Notes under the pieces: generated by a model
The model's database searches: none
The model's input: only the letters and a program-made list of their open reading frames with translations
What the model was told of the DNA's origin: nothing
NCBI RefSeq assembly: GCF_030867145.1
Contig: NC_134440.1
Location: 9,672,001 to 9,736,000, forward strand
DNA length: 64,000 bases
DNA from: Opisthocomus hoazin
Lineage: Eukaryota > Chordata > Aves > Opisthocomiformes > Opisthocomidae
Direction: 5' to 3'
Shown here: piece by piece, positions 1-13,700 of the stretch
How positions within the stretch are numbered: the first letter of the stretch is position 1
Layout: every line of letters starts with the position of its first letter
Position numbers and translations under genes: made by a program

Positions 1-1760
1 GAGTAGGAACAGGTTGTGGATTTAGGGACTCTGTTCAGTTTTGAAGGAGGTCCAGTGACAGTCCAAGCAAGACCAGCACTGCTGAGCCCAAGTCTTCGTT
101 TGATTAACGCGTGTCGTTAGTTAAGCTGCTAGCTTACGCTGGAAAGGAAATGATCTGCATACAGCATGTGCTGTGTGTGAGCTACGTGATGGGGTTCCCT
201 CTCTGTTGCTTGTGGTGACAATAACTTACTGTGCTTACAAGCAAAAGCGGTTGTGTCCTGCTGGGTGCAACCCTGTAATGTCCCCTGGGGCTCTGCGGAC
301 AAAGATGGGGATTTTTTCTGGTGTACTCACTCGAGAGCTATGTGAGTGTAGTTATTTTAATCATCTTACAAAGAACAAAATATAGCTTGTTCTTGGGCTC
401 AGAGAGCTCCTCAGAGCTGGAAAGGCTGTTTTTAAAAAATACCTAGTAGGACAAGCTGTCGGGGCTCGGGGTACACTGGGGTTGAGTGTGGCCTCTTGCG
501 TGTATGCGAGGTCCTGCTCTTCAGAAAAGGCTGTTTGCTGAGCTGGGGAAGGGAGCACAGCCAAAGGAGCGCAGCCCTCCCCCTGTTTTAAGCCCTTTTG
601 TTCAGACTTCAGCTGTAGGCAGGGGTAATTGTAGCTGAACACGTAGCAGCAGAAACGACTCTGTGCCGTTGCACGGTTTGGTGGTAGCAGCGGTCCCCAT
701 CTGTGCCGTCCGAGGTGATGCTGGCGGATTTGATGAGTGGTTCGGAGCGTGGGTGAGGCAGAGAGCCTGCCTCAGTTGCAAAGGTCACGGCTCTGATTTG
801 TTGCTTCTGCTTCCCCTGATTCTCTCTTGCCTGCCACAGCAGCAAATGCCTTTAATTATGCATGAGATAATTAACTTGATAAAGTCTTGCATCATTAATC
901 TGTGCAGGGCTGAAAGCCTTTTTCAGTATGTAATGATGAGCATTTAATTTATTGCTGCGATGATGTCCCTCTCCGCGTTTCACCTCGTGCTGCGGCGGCT
1001 CCGACGCGCTGCTGCCCTGAGCCCGCTCGGCCGGCGCCGTTACCTTGGGGTTGGTACCAAGCCGCAAAGCGCGCGCGCGTGCTGGCGCTTGCTTCGTTCT
1101 TTTTTTTTTTGGTTTTTTTTTTTCCCTCCTTGCTGCTGGGCGCGTCCTCAGTCGAGGACCTGCTGTTTGCACACCGATGCCTAGAAGCGTGCTCCCAGCT
1201 CAGTGCCCGACGCAGTACCCCTGCTTGTCTGGAGACCCGCTCCAACGCTTTTCCCGAGTTTCCAGCAGGACTGAGGGGGTGCGATGGGGCTGTGAAAATC
1301 CTCCGTTACAGGGGAGCGCGAGGGCAGAGGAGGCTGCTGAGAACGGCCGGTGCCTGGCGTTCCCTCCAGCGCGGGGAGGGTGGTGCCCGCAGCGCGCTGT
1401 CCTGGCTCGTAGTCCTGTCTGTCCGTCTGCACTCGCGGTAGTGTGCTGTAAGAGCCGAAATGCGATACACACGCGATGGGAAGAGATAAGATGTCGGCAG
1501 GAAGCCTGGACGTTACTGAGAGCAGAGGATTAGTTTGATATCCTGAGCAGTTGGGAGGCTCTGAGCTGTAATCTGAGTCGCTAATTGTAAATTGTCCGTC
1601 AGCTTCGCTGCTAACCTACAATGAAAATAGTTCTCACTAAAGCTTTGCTACCCCTGGATCTCAGGAGGAGACAGCGTGCTGGGAAAAGCCCCCAAGGGCA
1701 TAGAGCTCGATGTGCAATGAGTAGGGGCTAAAAACATCTCTTTTGTCTTTTCCTCCCTAG
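1..1760 (+). other. PIP5K1C intron (left part)
   Basis: This is intron sequence upstream of the first exon in the window. It has a T-rich stretch near 1101-1130 and no recognisable exon, RNA gene or CR1 copy. No upstream kinase coding sequence is visible, so the preceding exon lies to the left. Confidence 0.7.
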
Positions 1761-4700
1761 TATTCGTTATGTAACGAGCCTCTGATAGAGCTGTCAAACC
1801 CTGGTGCCAGCGGCTCCCTCTTCTATGTCACCAGCGACGATGAATTCATCATCAAAACTGTGATGCACAAGGAAGCTGAGTTCCTGCAGAAGCTTCTTCC
1901 TGGCTACTACATGGTGAGTATCGGACCCGACTTGGGTTTGTGGTGGCAGCTTTTTGGTCCGAAGCATTGCCCAGGGCATGTCCTCCACTCGGGTTTCTTG
2001 TGGCCTGCCTGCCCTGGGCCCGGGACAGTATGAACAGTGTGTCACGAAGCCAACCCCAGAAGCACAAATCCTGCCAGATATTTGCAAACTCCGTGGGTAA
2101 TCTTGAGGCAGATAATTGAGCCATAGCTTGTAGGCATGTTCTGGCCTGAAAATGGCTCCCCAGATGTTGGAGCCCCCAACATAAGAAGGACATGGGTGTG
2201 TTGGAGCGGGTCCAGAGGAGGCCACACAGATGATCCGAGGGCTGGAGCACCTCTCCTACAAGGACAGGCTGAGGGAGCTGGGGCTGCTCAGCCTGGAGAA
2301 GAGAAGGCTCCGGGGTGACCTTAGAGCAGCTGCCAGTGCCTGGAGGGGCCGACAGGAAGGGTGGAGAGGGGCTTTTCACAGGGGTGTGTAGTGACAGGAC
2401 GAGGGGGAACGGCTCTAAACTAAAAGAGGGCAGATTTAGATGAGATATTAGGAAGAAATTCCTCCCCATGAGGGGGGTGAAACACTGGCCCAGGCTGCCC
2501 AGAGGAGCTGTGGCTGCCCCCTCCCTGGCAGGGCTAAAGGCCAGGTTGGATGGAGCTCTGAGCAACCTGGTCTGGTGGAAGGGGTCCCTGCTCATGGCGG
2601 GGGTTTGGAACCAGATGATCTTTAAGGTCCCTTCCAACCTTTACCATTCTATGTGTGCTTCTGGGGGTCCTTTTCCCAGCATTAGTTCATTCTTCTTCGC
2701 TTGGCACCATGCATCTGCCCCAGCCTGGCTTTCAGGACGGCTGTTGATGGCAGTAACACAGCCACCCTGGGTCTGTGGGGAAACCACTGCTGTCCCTGGA
2801 CATCTCCTGTATCTGCTGCTTATCAGAGTTGCTCAGAAGGCAGTTGCTGTGTCCCAGCAGTACCAAGCTAAAGGCTCCCACGGTACCAGCCAGCTTTGCA
2901 CAGCCAGTCTGCTGCAGATTGTTGCCGCCTAAATCCCGGGGCTGGCACGGTTGCGACCCAGAGGACGTGCCTGTGGTGACAAGTAGTAAATCGGAACCAA
3001 ACCCAACGTTTTGGTGTGTAAACCAGAAGCTGTCTCCCTGCATAACGGTGGTGAAGGGTCCAGCTCTGAAGGTGAGGGCACTGAGGTTCGGTTGGAACCG
3101 CCCAGGGGTTTGTTCGCCGTGGACATGCTGAGGAGAAGGTGGTGGCGAGCAGCGTTAACGCTGCCCAGCGCGTGCGTGTTCTAGGGGAGGTGGTTTATGT
3201 GCTCACACGCTGTTTTCATGAAAATACTTGCCTCGCACAAATTTACTGGGGAAAACCTGCCAACGTGAGACAGGGCCCTGGGTGTCTGTGCGTGACTGAC
3301 AGCCCCTCGGTGGTTTTGCCGAGTGACGGTCCAGTTCCCGGACAGGACCAGCTCTCGTGGAAAGCGTTGCCTGTTGCCTAACGCGTGTAGTAAATCAGGT
3401 GGGGGGTTTTGAATGGGAATGGAGCTGCGCTGTTGCCCTGAATTCTGCAGTTGTCCTGGCTAGCAATCAGTGTAACGAGCTAAACTGAACTGACCCGTCT
3501 GGTGCAGAGTTAGGGCTCCTCGTGGTAGCATTCCGGTGCTTGTGGGTTGCTGTGGTGCCAACACACGATCCCTCCGCTGTGCTTGGGAAACCCGGCCGGT
3601 GTCAAAGGAGTCAGTGGGAAGGAAGCAGAGTGGTTGCATCCTGAGTTACTTTAGAGCTGGGCAAGCGCTGTTTGCCTTCGGTCTTGCCTGTCTCTGTTTG
3701 CTTTTGGCTTGCACCGTGCTGAACAGTGCACTCGCGGAGGGCTCACTCGTGTGCCCGGTGAGGTGAGGTGAGGAGGGGCGTGAAACTTTAATACAGCCGT
3801 GCTTCTGTCATCTGTCAGAGAATCTGTCAGGTCTGTCCGTCCTTTCGTAGCATGCAGAGATGTTCTGTTTCCTTCCCAAGCTTTCCCAAAGCTGAACAAG
3901 CAAATCACGCCTGTCATGTCGTTCCGAAGAATACCGCTGCCTAAAAAAAGGACAGGATAGCAGAGCAGGATATCCGTGCTCTCTGGCCGACTGTGTTTTA
4001 TAAAGCAGCTCTGCAGAAGGAGGAGAAAATTTATGTTGTTTTGTTTAAAAAATACCCTGTCCCTGGTTTATTCTGGGCCAGAGAAACGGCTCTTGATTTC
4101 TGACACTTCTGAGGAGATGAAGATAGCTGTTATTTTTAAACTTGAAGTTCCCACTTATTGTGTTTATTTCTCTTCCAGTTTGGTCTCCCTTTTTTAGCTG
4201 CTGTTGGTGGGGAAAGCGGGGAATTTCCGGACTTGGTGATTTGCCCAGACTGCTGAGCATCTCATTCCCTGTGTTCAAAGCATAGTGGCATTTTTCAGGT
4301 CCTAAAGCCACTGAACTGCAAGAGTTTGTCAAATGCCTGCAGTCAGCTCTCGTGTGAAGTTCAGAAAACCTCTAGGTGAAGAACCCCCGGTCTGACTGCT
4401 CCAAGATCTGTTGATGTGCTGTGTGTTGGCCATAGCAGGAGTCTGCTGCCAAAGTGACCTTTCCCGTGCTTTTTTCCAACCCTGCTGCAGAATCTGAACC
4501 AGAACCCACGAACGCTGCTGCCGAAGTTTTATGGACTGTACTGTGTGCAATCAGGGGGCAAAAACATCCGCGTGGTTGTGATGAACAACATTCTGCCTCG
4601 CGTGGTGAAAATGCACCTGAAATTTGACCTGAAAGGCTCGACCTATAAACGCCGGGCATCCAAGAAGGAAAAAGAAAAGTCCAGCCCTACGTACAAGGAT

Positions 4701-7700
4701 CTCGACTTCATACAAGACATGCCCGAGGGCCTGATGTTGGATGCAGACACCTTCAGTGCATTGGTGAAAACGCTGCAACGAGACTGTCTGGTAAGGAGGG
4801 GGCAGCCCTGGGGAGCAGGTGAATGAAGTTATGTGGCTCTAGAGCATGAGGGTGGGCAAATAATTGAGAGCCTTGCTAATCTGCTAACCCCAAAGCAGGA
4901 TAAATCCCTTCTACTGCCCTTTTCCTGGAAAGCAAAGCAGTGGAGTTGGATCTCATGGCAGCCTCTGAGGATTAAGGCTGCGTTCCTTTGCCTGGTGCAT
5001 CAAATTGTGGCAGCCTGCTCCACTTGTAGCTGGGCTGTTGGGACTAAACACATTTTTCCTGTACAGTGTGCAGCAAATACATGGGACAACGGTGTTATCT
5101 GCAAGTCTTCAGCCCTTTGAGTTGATTGTGGGGTGGCCAAACTCCATGCAGCCAAGTCCAGAGATGACTCATTGGTTCAGAAACGTCCAGGGTCTGGCGA
5201 AGGAGTTGTTACAGGCAATGTGGACGGGCTGTTCCGTGCTTTGGGATCTGTGCTGTGTCTGAGCTGCTGGCCTGATGTTTTGTCTTTGTTCTTAAACTCA
5301 ATACTAACCTGTAGGTGTTGGAAAGTTTTAAAATCATGGACTACAGCCTCCTGCTTGGGGTCCATAACATAGACCAGCAAGAACGGGAGCGGCAGTCTGA
5401 GGGAGCCCACAGCACGTCAGATGAGAAGCGTCCCGTGGGGCAGAAGGCACTTTACTCCACGGCCATGGAGTCCATCCAGGGAGGAGCTGCCCGGGGGGAG
5501 TCCATAGACACAGACGACACGTAGGTGAAAACCTGGATCGCTTGTGCTGCTGGAAGGGGTGGAGGTGGAGGCTGGAGCAGTAAATCCCTCGTGAGACCCA
5601 CATGGACCTCTCCTGGGGGCCAGGGGACTGCTGCCAGTGAAGAGTGGGGTGTGAAAGGGGGAGGCTGGGGTGGGAGATGCTGCTGTAAGGCTCCAGCCTC
5701 AGCAGGCTCTCTGCTTAGGCCAGTCTGTAGGCTGTCAGCTCCTGTAACAGCCTTTAAACATCCAGCCAGGCTGTGGCGAGGAGAAACCAGCTCAGGTCTA
5801 GCTCAGCACCCAAATACTGGAGTGGAAGCAGGGATCGGCCTGTCCTTAGCAGCCTGGAGTTCGTTCTCCATCGCTCAATCTCTGGAATCCCTGACGGTAC
5901 CCTGAGGCCATCCCAGTGCGGTTAGCAAACAGCGGTGTAGCCAAGTGCTGGAGTAACTGGTGGAGCTGTGGGTTGGCGGGGTTTGCCCAAAGCCTGTCCT
6001 GTGCTGTGCCCGCTCTGTGGCTCCTGGGCCACAGGTGGCTCTTGTGACTGTCTCTGGCTTGTGGAAGAAGCTTGCCAACAACGGGTGCAGTTTGCTCTTT
6101 GCTGCTGTCTGAAACCAGCTGCTCCAGTTTTGATGAAGGATTGGTCGCGGCGGAGCTGGGATAGTGCTGAGGTGTTTCCGTTCTTTCAAGTAGCATCACT
6201 AATCGGGGTGGCCTGGCTGATACCTGCATGCTTGTGTCGCGTGCTGGTGGCTGCTGCACCTCTGACATGACTGATGTTAGCGTGGGTGGGACTGGAAATG
6301 GCCTCATCCTTAAAGGTTTGCTGCCCTAATAAACAGACTGCTCACGCTGACCTGAGAAATAATCTGATTCCCGGAGTAAAATGTCCTGGAGCTAAGAAAA
6401 AAACGATGCGGTGCTTCCTGGCCCAAGCAGAGCTGTTGCCATGCGACACGGGTCCTGTCCTGACAGTGGGCGTTTGGCGATCCGGGCAGGCAGTAACCCC
6501 GGGGACACCTTGTGTGCAGTGGCCTGGGTCAGTGGGTGACTTCCACGGTGGTGCGCAACGTGACCTTACAGGTTTCGAGTTGTCTGACCGCCACCTCGGA
6601 GCCCTCTTTTCAGTGCTGCTGCCCACCCTTCCGCAGGTCCCAGGGGTGTTGCAGCTGCTCTTTGCGAGGCCGCGCTCGCTGAGGTGTTGTTTTACCTGCA
6701 GGATGGGAGGAATCCCAGCAGTGAACGGCAAAGGAGAGCGTCTCCTGCTACACGTAGGAATAATAGATATCCTTCAGTCATACAGGTAGGTAACTTTGCA
6801 GTCATCTGTCCTGGAAGTGTGTGAACGTCCATTTCAGTACTAAAGCAGGAAGGTTTCTCCTCTCCCGAGGAGTTTGGTAATGAGTAGGCAGGCTGCCTAA
6901 AGCTGTCTGTCAATGTGTGCTGGGGGCTGTGGATTTTTATCCTGTCCTTAGAACAGCTGGTGGCACAGAGCCGTTTTCCTGAGATATAATGAGCTGCTCT
7001 GAAAGAAGTTTGCCGTCTCTGTGCCTAGGATGGGTAGCACATCTCCGGGGATGGAAGGTGATTTTTCTGCCCCTCTGCCAGCCCAGCACCTCCTTGCCTG
7101 TAGGGTTCCCAGGCAGTCCTGACCTGACTGCAGAGATGCCGGTGTGCTCAGCTGGAGCTCTTTTGGCGGAGGAAAGCTACACTCCGGACGAAGGGGGAAT
7201 CATCAGCGGCTCAGTGATCTCTCCTGTGGGGGGTACAAAAGGTGGCTGAGTTATAGAGTTCGTGCCTGAATCAGTCTCCTTCTTTTTCTCTCCACTTCTC
7301 CCCTGGAATTAGGTTCATCAAGAAGCTGGAACATACCTGGAAGGCCCTTGTCCATGACGGGGTGAGTGCCTGTACAGAGGCAGGAATTGTCCAGGTCCTG
7401 GCAGGCTTACCTGCCTTGGCTTCGTTGATGCTAGTTGGTGCCAATTACCTGGCTATTTATAGGGCCTGAACTGGCATGGTTCAAGCTGGTGCAAGGAATA
7501 GTTCTTGCTTCTTATGCCTCCACTGCGGTGTAGTGCCACGTATTCCCGATCAGCTTTACTTGCTCACTCCTCCTCCTCGCATGTTTAGCTGTCGTGCTAC
7601 CAGCTTTCCTCCTCTGCTCCCATCTGTCATTTGCCTCCTCCCCACGATACCGGGAGCTGTACGCACAAGGCGCGTGCTTTTGTGTGTGCCGAGGAGCCCT

Positions 7701-10700
7701 GCGCTTGCTCTCTTTGGTGATTGACTGTGTTTCCACTTCAGTAAGCTACCTGTTCATAAATCCCTCTCAGGGTTTCTGTGCTGTCTTGTCTCTGCAGCAG
7801 CCAGGTGCGTGTTTACGCATATGGATATGGAAACTATTTTTCAGCACTGCATATCCTAGCTTCCCTTAAATAATAAGGCAAAGGAAATGTGTAGATGCCA
7901 AGTCAGAGTAGCGCAGTCGAACATCAGAAGCAGAGGCAGCTTCAGTTTTGCTATTTTAAACCAGAGTGCAAAACATTGGAAATGTATGGAGACCCTTGGC
8001 TGAACTTTGGTGGCCGTGTTGTATGCAGAGGTACCCAGGTGTGCTTCGAAGGTCAGCCAGCAACGCCAGAAGAAAACTCATGTATGTAATCAGGCCAATA
8101 TTTGAAAAATCCTACAAAGGAATGAAATCCCCAAATCCATTATAAAATTACAGCAAGAATATAATCAAATGCAGTCAAATCAAGGGCAATGCTTCAGGCT
8201 TATTTATAGCATTAATCAGATCGTTTCAGCTGAGCCTTTCCATTTTAAGGCTCTGTCAGTGCTAAGTGTTGGAATGAAAAAGACTGCGTTGGTTGGTATA
8301 GAAATTCTGCCTTGAGAGGTAATTTTATAATTAAACAATTGCTTCTTGCCTTTGTAGGACACGGTGTCAGTACACAGACCCAGCTTTTATGCAGAGAGAT
8401 TCTTCAAATTCATGACCAACACGGTGTTTCGAAAGAATTCCTGTGAGTACCCAGTCCAAGAGCCGTTGCCCTTGTGATGTGAGGGAAGCCTTATCTCAGT
8501 TTCACTGCTTCAGTCCACGTGAAGGGTTTCTGGGCCAGAGTCGGCGCAGGCTTTTCCGCTGTAGGATAGAGCTGAGCTGGGGAGCTGCGAAGCTTTCGGG
8601 TTGCCATGGCTTGCTTTGGCCGGCTGAGACTCCGACCCAGGAGCTCTGCCTGCAGCCTGGCTCGGGCTCCGTCTCCTTGCCCGAGATGGCACTTGCAGAG
8701 CACGTGTGTGTGGGTCAGGGCAGAGGCCGCTCCCTGTGAAGGGTGAAGTGCCTTTCGTGTGACAGTCGTTGGTGTCCTCACCCTCTGAGGGTGACGGAGC
8801 CCTGGCCCAGGGAGGCTGTGGAGTCTCCTTCTCTGGAGATATTCCAGCCCCGCCTGGCCGCGGTGCTGTGCAGCTGCTCTGGGTGACCCTGCTTGGGCAG
8901 GGGGTTGGGCTGGGGGACCCACAGAGGGCCCTGCCAGCCCCCAACATTCTGGGATTCTGTGGTAATTTCATCTGCTCTTTCTCTCTCATCCAGCTCTGAA
9001 GTCGTCTCCCTCGAAGAAAGGGCGTAGTGCCTTGCTAGCTGTCAAGACGGCTGGTCCGACAGCGGCGTTCTCAGCCAGCCAGCTTCCCTCCGAAAAGGAC
9101 GAAACGCACTATGATCTTCGTGCAGCCAGGAGTTACCCCACGCTTGATGATGAAGGTGACGGTCTCGTGCGGTGGCTGGTGGCTGTGCGATTACCCTCTC
9201 TTTCCTAGCAGTTCCTTAGGATCCTCCCCTGTTCTTGTCAAGTTCCCCGCTGTGCACCGACCACGTGTCTTCCTTGATGGGTAGCTCTTCATTGCATCTC
9301 TTGCTGTGCTTTGCAGGGGCTAAACTTAACCAGGACAGGGGAGAAGGTAAGAGGATCTTGTTTTGCTGCAGCACCAGCAGTTAGTTGACTGGGGAAGTAA
9401 CGCCTCTGCATCAGAGAAGACCAAATCCCTTCTTTGCAGCACTATATGGTTCTGCAGTAAAAATGGTCGTTTGCGTCACTGCTGCAAGGCAGCCACTGCC
9501 AACTGGCACCAGCAGTCAGAGCCCAAAAGCGATCAGAAAGTTGAATTTTCCACCCTTTAAAAAAAGGAGGGGGGGGAGGAGGGGCTGGGAACTGCGGGAC
9601 TCTAATGACGAGTGTTTGGACAGTTACAAGGGGCAAGATCTTGCCGTTGAAGAAAAGATGAATGGCCTGGTTCTGTGCTGCCCTTTCATCACTTCCATCT
9701 GGGCTGGATTTGCAGAGGAGCGGTGAAGGGCAGGCTCCCGGAGCGCACAGGTGTTAGAATTCTACCCGCGCAGAGCAGCGAGCGCTCAGTTCATCTCTTA
9801 ATTCACTTGGATATTTATCTCTGGCGATCCAAGCCTTTAATCCAGCTTTGGTAACCAGTGAGATGTCTTCATTGGCTTTACGTTTCCTGCAGCGTCTGTC
9901 TGTCCTGTGGAAATGGTGCTTGCTGGCTCTCTCTAGAGCATGCCTTGGGAGAAGCGGTTGCGTTCCTGAGCCCAGCTAGGCTTGTTGCCTCTTTGGGGTT
10001 TGAAGTGACCGGTCCCAGTGAGGTGTGCAGGTTGATGGCAGAGCGGCCCCACGCATGGCTGGTGCAGGTTATGTGTTGGTGTTTGACCTACTCATCTCTT
10101 TCTTCCTGCATCTCTCCTGCCTTCCCCTCTGGGCCAGCAGGCAGGCCAGACCTGCTACCCTGCACACCGCCTTCCTTTGAAGAAGCTACCACGGCCTCCA
10201 TTGCCACGACACTGTCTTCAACATCTCTCTCTGTTCCTGAGCGATCCCCTTCGGAGACCTCTGAGCAGCCCAGGTACAGGTGAGGACAGCACTCGTCCCC
10301 AGCACCCACCGGAGTCAAGCGGCTGCCATTCCTCTTCATGCTGCAGATCTCGGCAGGCTGCCCTGTGGTTTGGAATGCTAATGACTGATTTTAATTAAAT
10401 CTCTCCTGGGAGCAAGCAGACACAGCTTTGATGGGATTAATTATTGCTGGTAGAAGTGTCAGCTGTTAAGTAGAACATCTCCCTCATGGGGTGGGGAGTT
10501 AGATCTGGGGGCAGTGTAGGATTTCTGTCTTAAATCACTCCTCAAACTCTACTGCTCTGGTTTCTTTCTGCAGGAGGCGCACACACTCCTCAGGGCAGGA
10601 TGGCAGGTGAGAAAAGTGTCTCCTCTCTGCTTGCGCTGCTACACAGAGACCTCGCGTTCGTCCCTGTGCAAAGGTCTGCTGGAGGGCTGAATGAGAACCT

Positions 10701-13700
10701 TGGCAGCCCCAAGATTTTGGCACTGTCCTCTGCAGGATGCTGAGCTTCTTCCTGCAATCAAATGATCCCTGTTTCTTACTCAGAATTTTCCTTTCAAGCA
10801 GATCTCTCAGTGCTTTGCAAGGAATCTTAAATATTGCTCCTGTTGTTTGATGGGAGAGGGGACAACCGGGTTGTCCAAATTCACCCAGCCAGCACCGGCA
10901 TCAAGGAAGGTTGTGCATGTCCCCCTCTGGATAAGCGAGCCTTAACAGCAGGAACGTTCCTCCTGTGTGCATCCGCCTGCTGCCGGGGTGCAGTGGGCGT
11001 GAACGTGGGAAGGGGCTTGGACTTTGTGAGGTGCTGAGCACCCTTAGTCCCCAGAGAAGCAGCTTCCAGTGTTTTCAGAAACTCAGGTACTTGGAGGGGG
11101 CTTTTTCCCCTCCTGTGGCGATGGGTGGCTCAGAGCCAAGGGCAAGGTGGGACAAAAATCCCCTACTGCGTAGGGATGTCTGGATTTAGAGGCTCGTATG
11201 GTATAATTATCTTGCATTTTTTTGCATCAGTAAAAATGACCCCCTTGCCTGCGTCAGCGGGATCTGCATGAGGACCCTCTGCCCTAGCTTTCCGGGCCAT
11301 CTTGTAAGTGTTGTGGATGCGGACTTTGAAAGGCACATCAGAGACTCAGTCTTGGACATGCCATAGCCAGAGGAGCTGCCCGACAGGCTGACGTCCTCTC
11401 TCCCTGCAGTCAGTTGTTGGTGCTTCAGAGGAAGTCAAGGACTTCGGAAGACGAGTTTGCACCATCTTACAGACATCTCCCCTCGTTCCTAGCTTTTAGT
11501 GATTTGCTGAGCTTCAGACCACATACACTGTGGAAAAAATACCTTTCTGTGGTATTTGTTAATGAAAATACCTCTGGATGCTGCATGTCGCTGAATCTTG
11601 GTAAATTCCTGTCACTGAAGGACCTGCTTGCTGTTGATTTGCAGCACCTCTTGAAGTGTCAGGGACCTGCAGAATCCATGGTCTGAAATCGCTGACAATT
11701 GCAGACTTAAGCTCAGGCACCAGTCGTGGGACCCATTTGGCAAAGCACAGTGACTTCTCCTGAGTTACTCCAGACTCCCTTGGTGCCTAACGGAGGGAGT
11801 TGCTGTAGGACATGACTACTCATCCAGAAATCATAGAATGGTTTGGGTTGGGAGGGACCTTTCAAGGCCATCCAGTCCAACCCCCTGCAGTGAGCAGGGA
11901 CATCTGCAACTTGATCGGGTTGCTCTGAGCCCTGTCCAACCTGACCTTGAACGTTTCCAGGGACGGGGCATCCACAGCTTTTCTGGTCAACCCGTTCCAG
12001 TGTTTCACTACCCTCATTGTAACGAATTTCTTTCTTTTATCTACTCTAAATCTGCCCTTTTTTAGTTTAAAACCATCACCCCTTGTCCTATCACAACAGG
12101 CCCTGCTAAAAAGGTTGTCCCCATCTTTCTTGTAAGGGCCCTTTAAGTACTTCGGTCGGGCGAATCGCAGTGCCTGTCCCTGGACCACACAGGGAGCTTC
12201 ACCTCTTGGTCAGAAGTAGATCTGTCTGCCGCAGATTTGCCACAGCTCCAACCACCCCACACAAGCGTGGCCTTCTGTGCTGTTTTTTGCCTAGTTCCTC
12301 CATTTCTGGCGCTGGGGGCTCAGCGTGCCCTTTCTAGGGGAGCAGGGACCTGTGTATTTGTGGAGTACTCTGTGATCCCCTGGTGACAGCCAGTGCAAGA
12401 ACAAAGTTATTAAAGCATGAATTTATGTTCTTGAGCCAAAATGAGAAAGACCTTATCCAGTTTGCTCAAGAACATGTCACACCTCTGATTATTCTGATCT
12501 ACTGGGGAGTTCCCTCTGGGTTTCTGGGATCCACCCCTGCAAGGAGGAGAGGAGCAAGGTCCCCGGCATCGAGCTTGGACTGAGTGCTGCCTCCTGGCTC
12601 CGGCTCCCAGCCAGGGATAACGTAGAGCGGGACGGTGCTGCCGGTGAACCCGGAGCTCGTCCCTTCCCTGAGACAGTGCCGTCAGCCTGGCAAGCGCCCG
12701 CTGCTCCTTCCCAGGAGGACTGTCGAGCCAGCCTGGCTAGCACGAGCAGTGACTTGGATAGCATGAGGTATTCAACTGACGACTGCCAGGAGCAGCTCCT
12801 GAGCGTGCAGATCGATCTCGTGTTAACCCTGGAGTGCGCGTGAGCGGCGTTGGTGCGCTGGGAGTCTCGGAAGGGGCTGCAGGCGTTGGCCCTCGTACGG
12901 TTGATCGCCAGCACTGGGCTAACTGCGGACACAGGTTTTGCCCAGAGGCCAATTCTCTTTCCTTCCGTACTTCATTTGACGCTGCCCGTCTTTTCTGCAG
13001 CACTGGCCGATTAATCCCTTTCCTCTTGTCCTCTTTTGCCACCTCGTTAGTCTTGAGCACGGCTATATGACAGGACTGGCTCTTTTGCCTGGGAGTTTTG
13101 GTCATCCAAACCCTCAGTGCTGGGAGGTCTGACGGCTCCCTCTGAGCCGAAATCCGCTGCTGGGTCTGAGCCGGGAGCTGGGCGCCGCGAGTGGCTGGCA
13201 GCCGCGTGCCGGGGCAGGGCAGCACGGCTCGCTCTGCGGGACGTTGCGCTGCGAGAGGCTGGGCGGACTCAGGACCGATTCAGGCCTTTGCATGACTAGA
13301 GCCCAGGTGAGCCTTTGGGCCTGTCTCTCTTCGGTTTCCAGGTCCCATGAGGAGGTGCGGGTTGAGGAGGAGCTCCAGCAGATCAGTGTCGAGCTGGAGC
13401 CCAAGTGTGACGTTGAGATCGTTGCTCCCGAAGAAGATGACAAAGAGTGAGTGTTTTGGAGCATAGGGCAGCTTTGCAGAGCCCTACCCGGTGTCACTTG
13501 GTCTGCGGCAACTTGTGCTGGAGGCTGGCTTTGTAGGGCACCAGCTTTCCTGGAGAGAGAGCTGCTTCCCCGGCCAGCTCGGTGACGCTGAGCCCTGTTA
13601 CTTCTGACCTGATCTTTCTGGATGTGACAGCGGAGCATCTTCACAGAATGTTGGGGGCTGGCAGGGCCCTCTGTGGGTCCCCCAGCCCAACCCCCTGCCC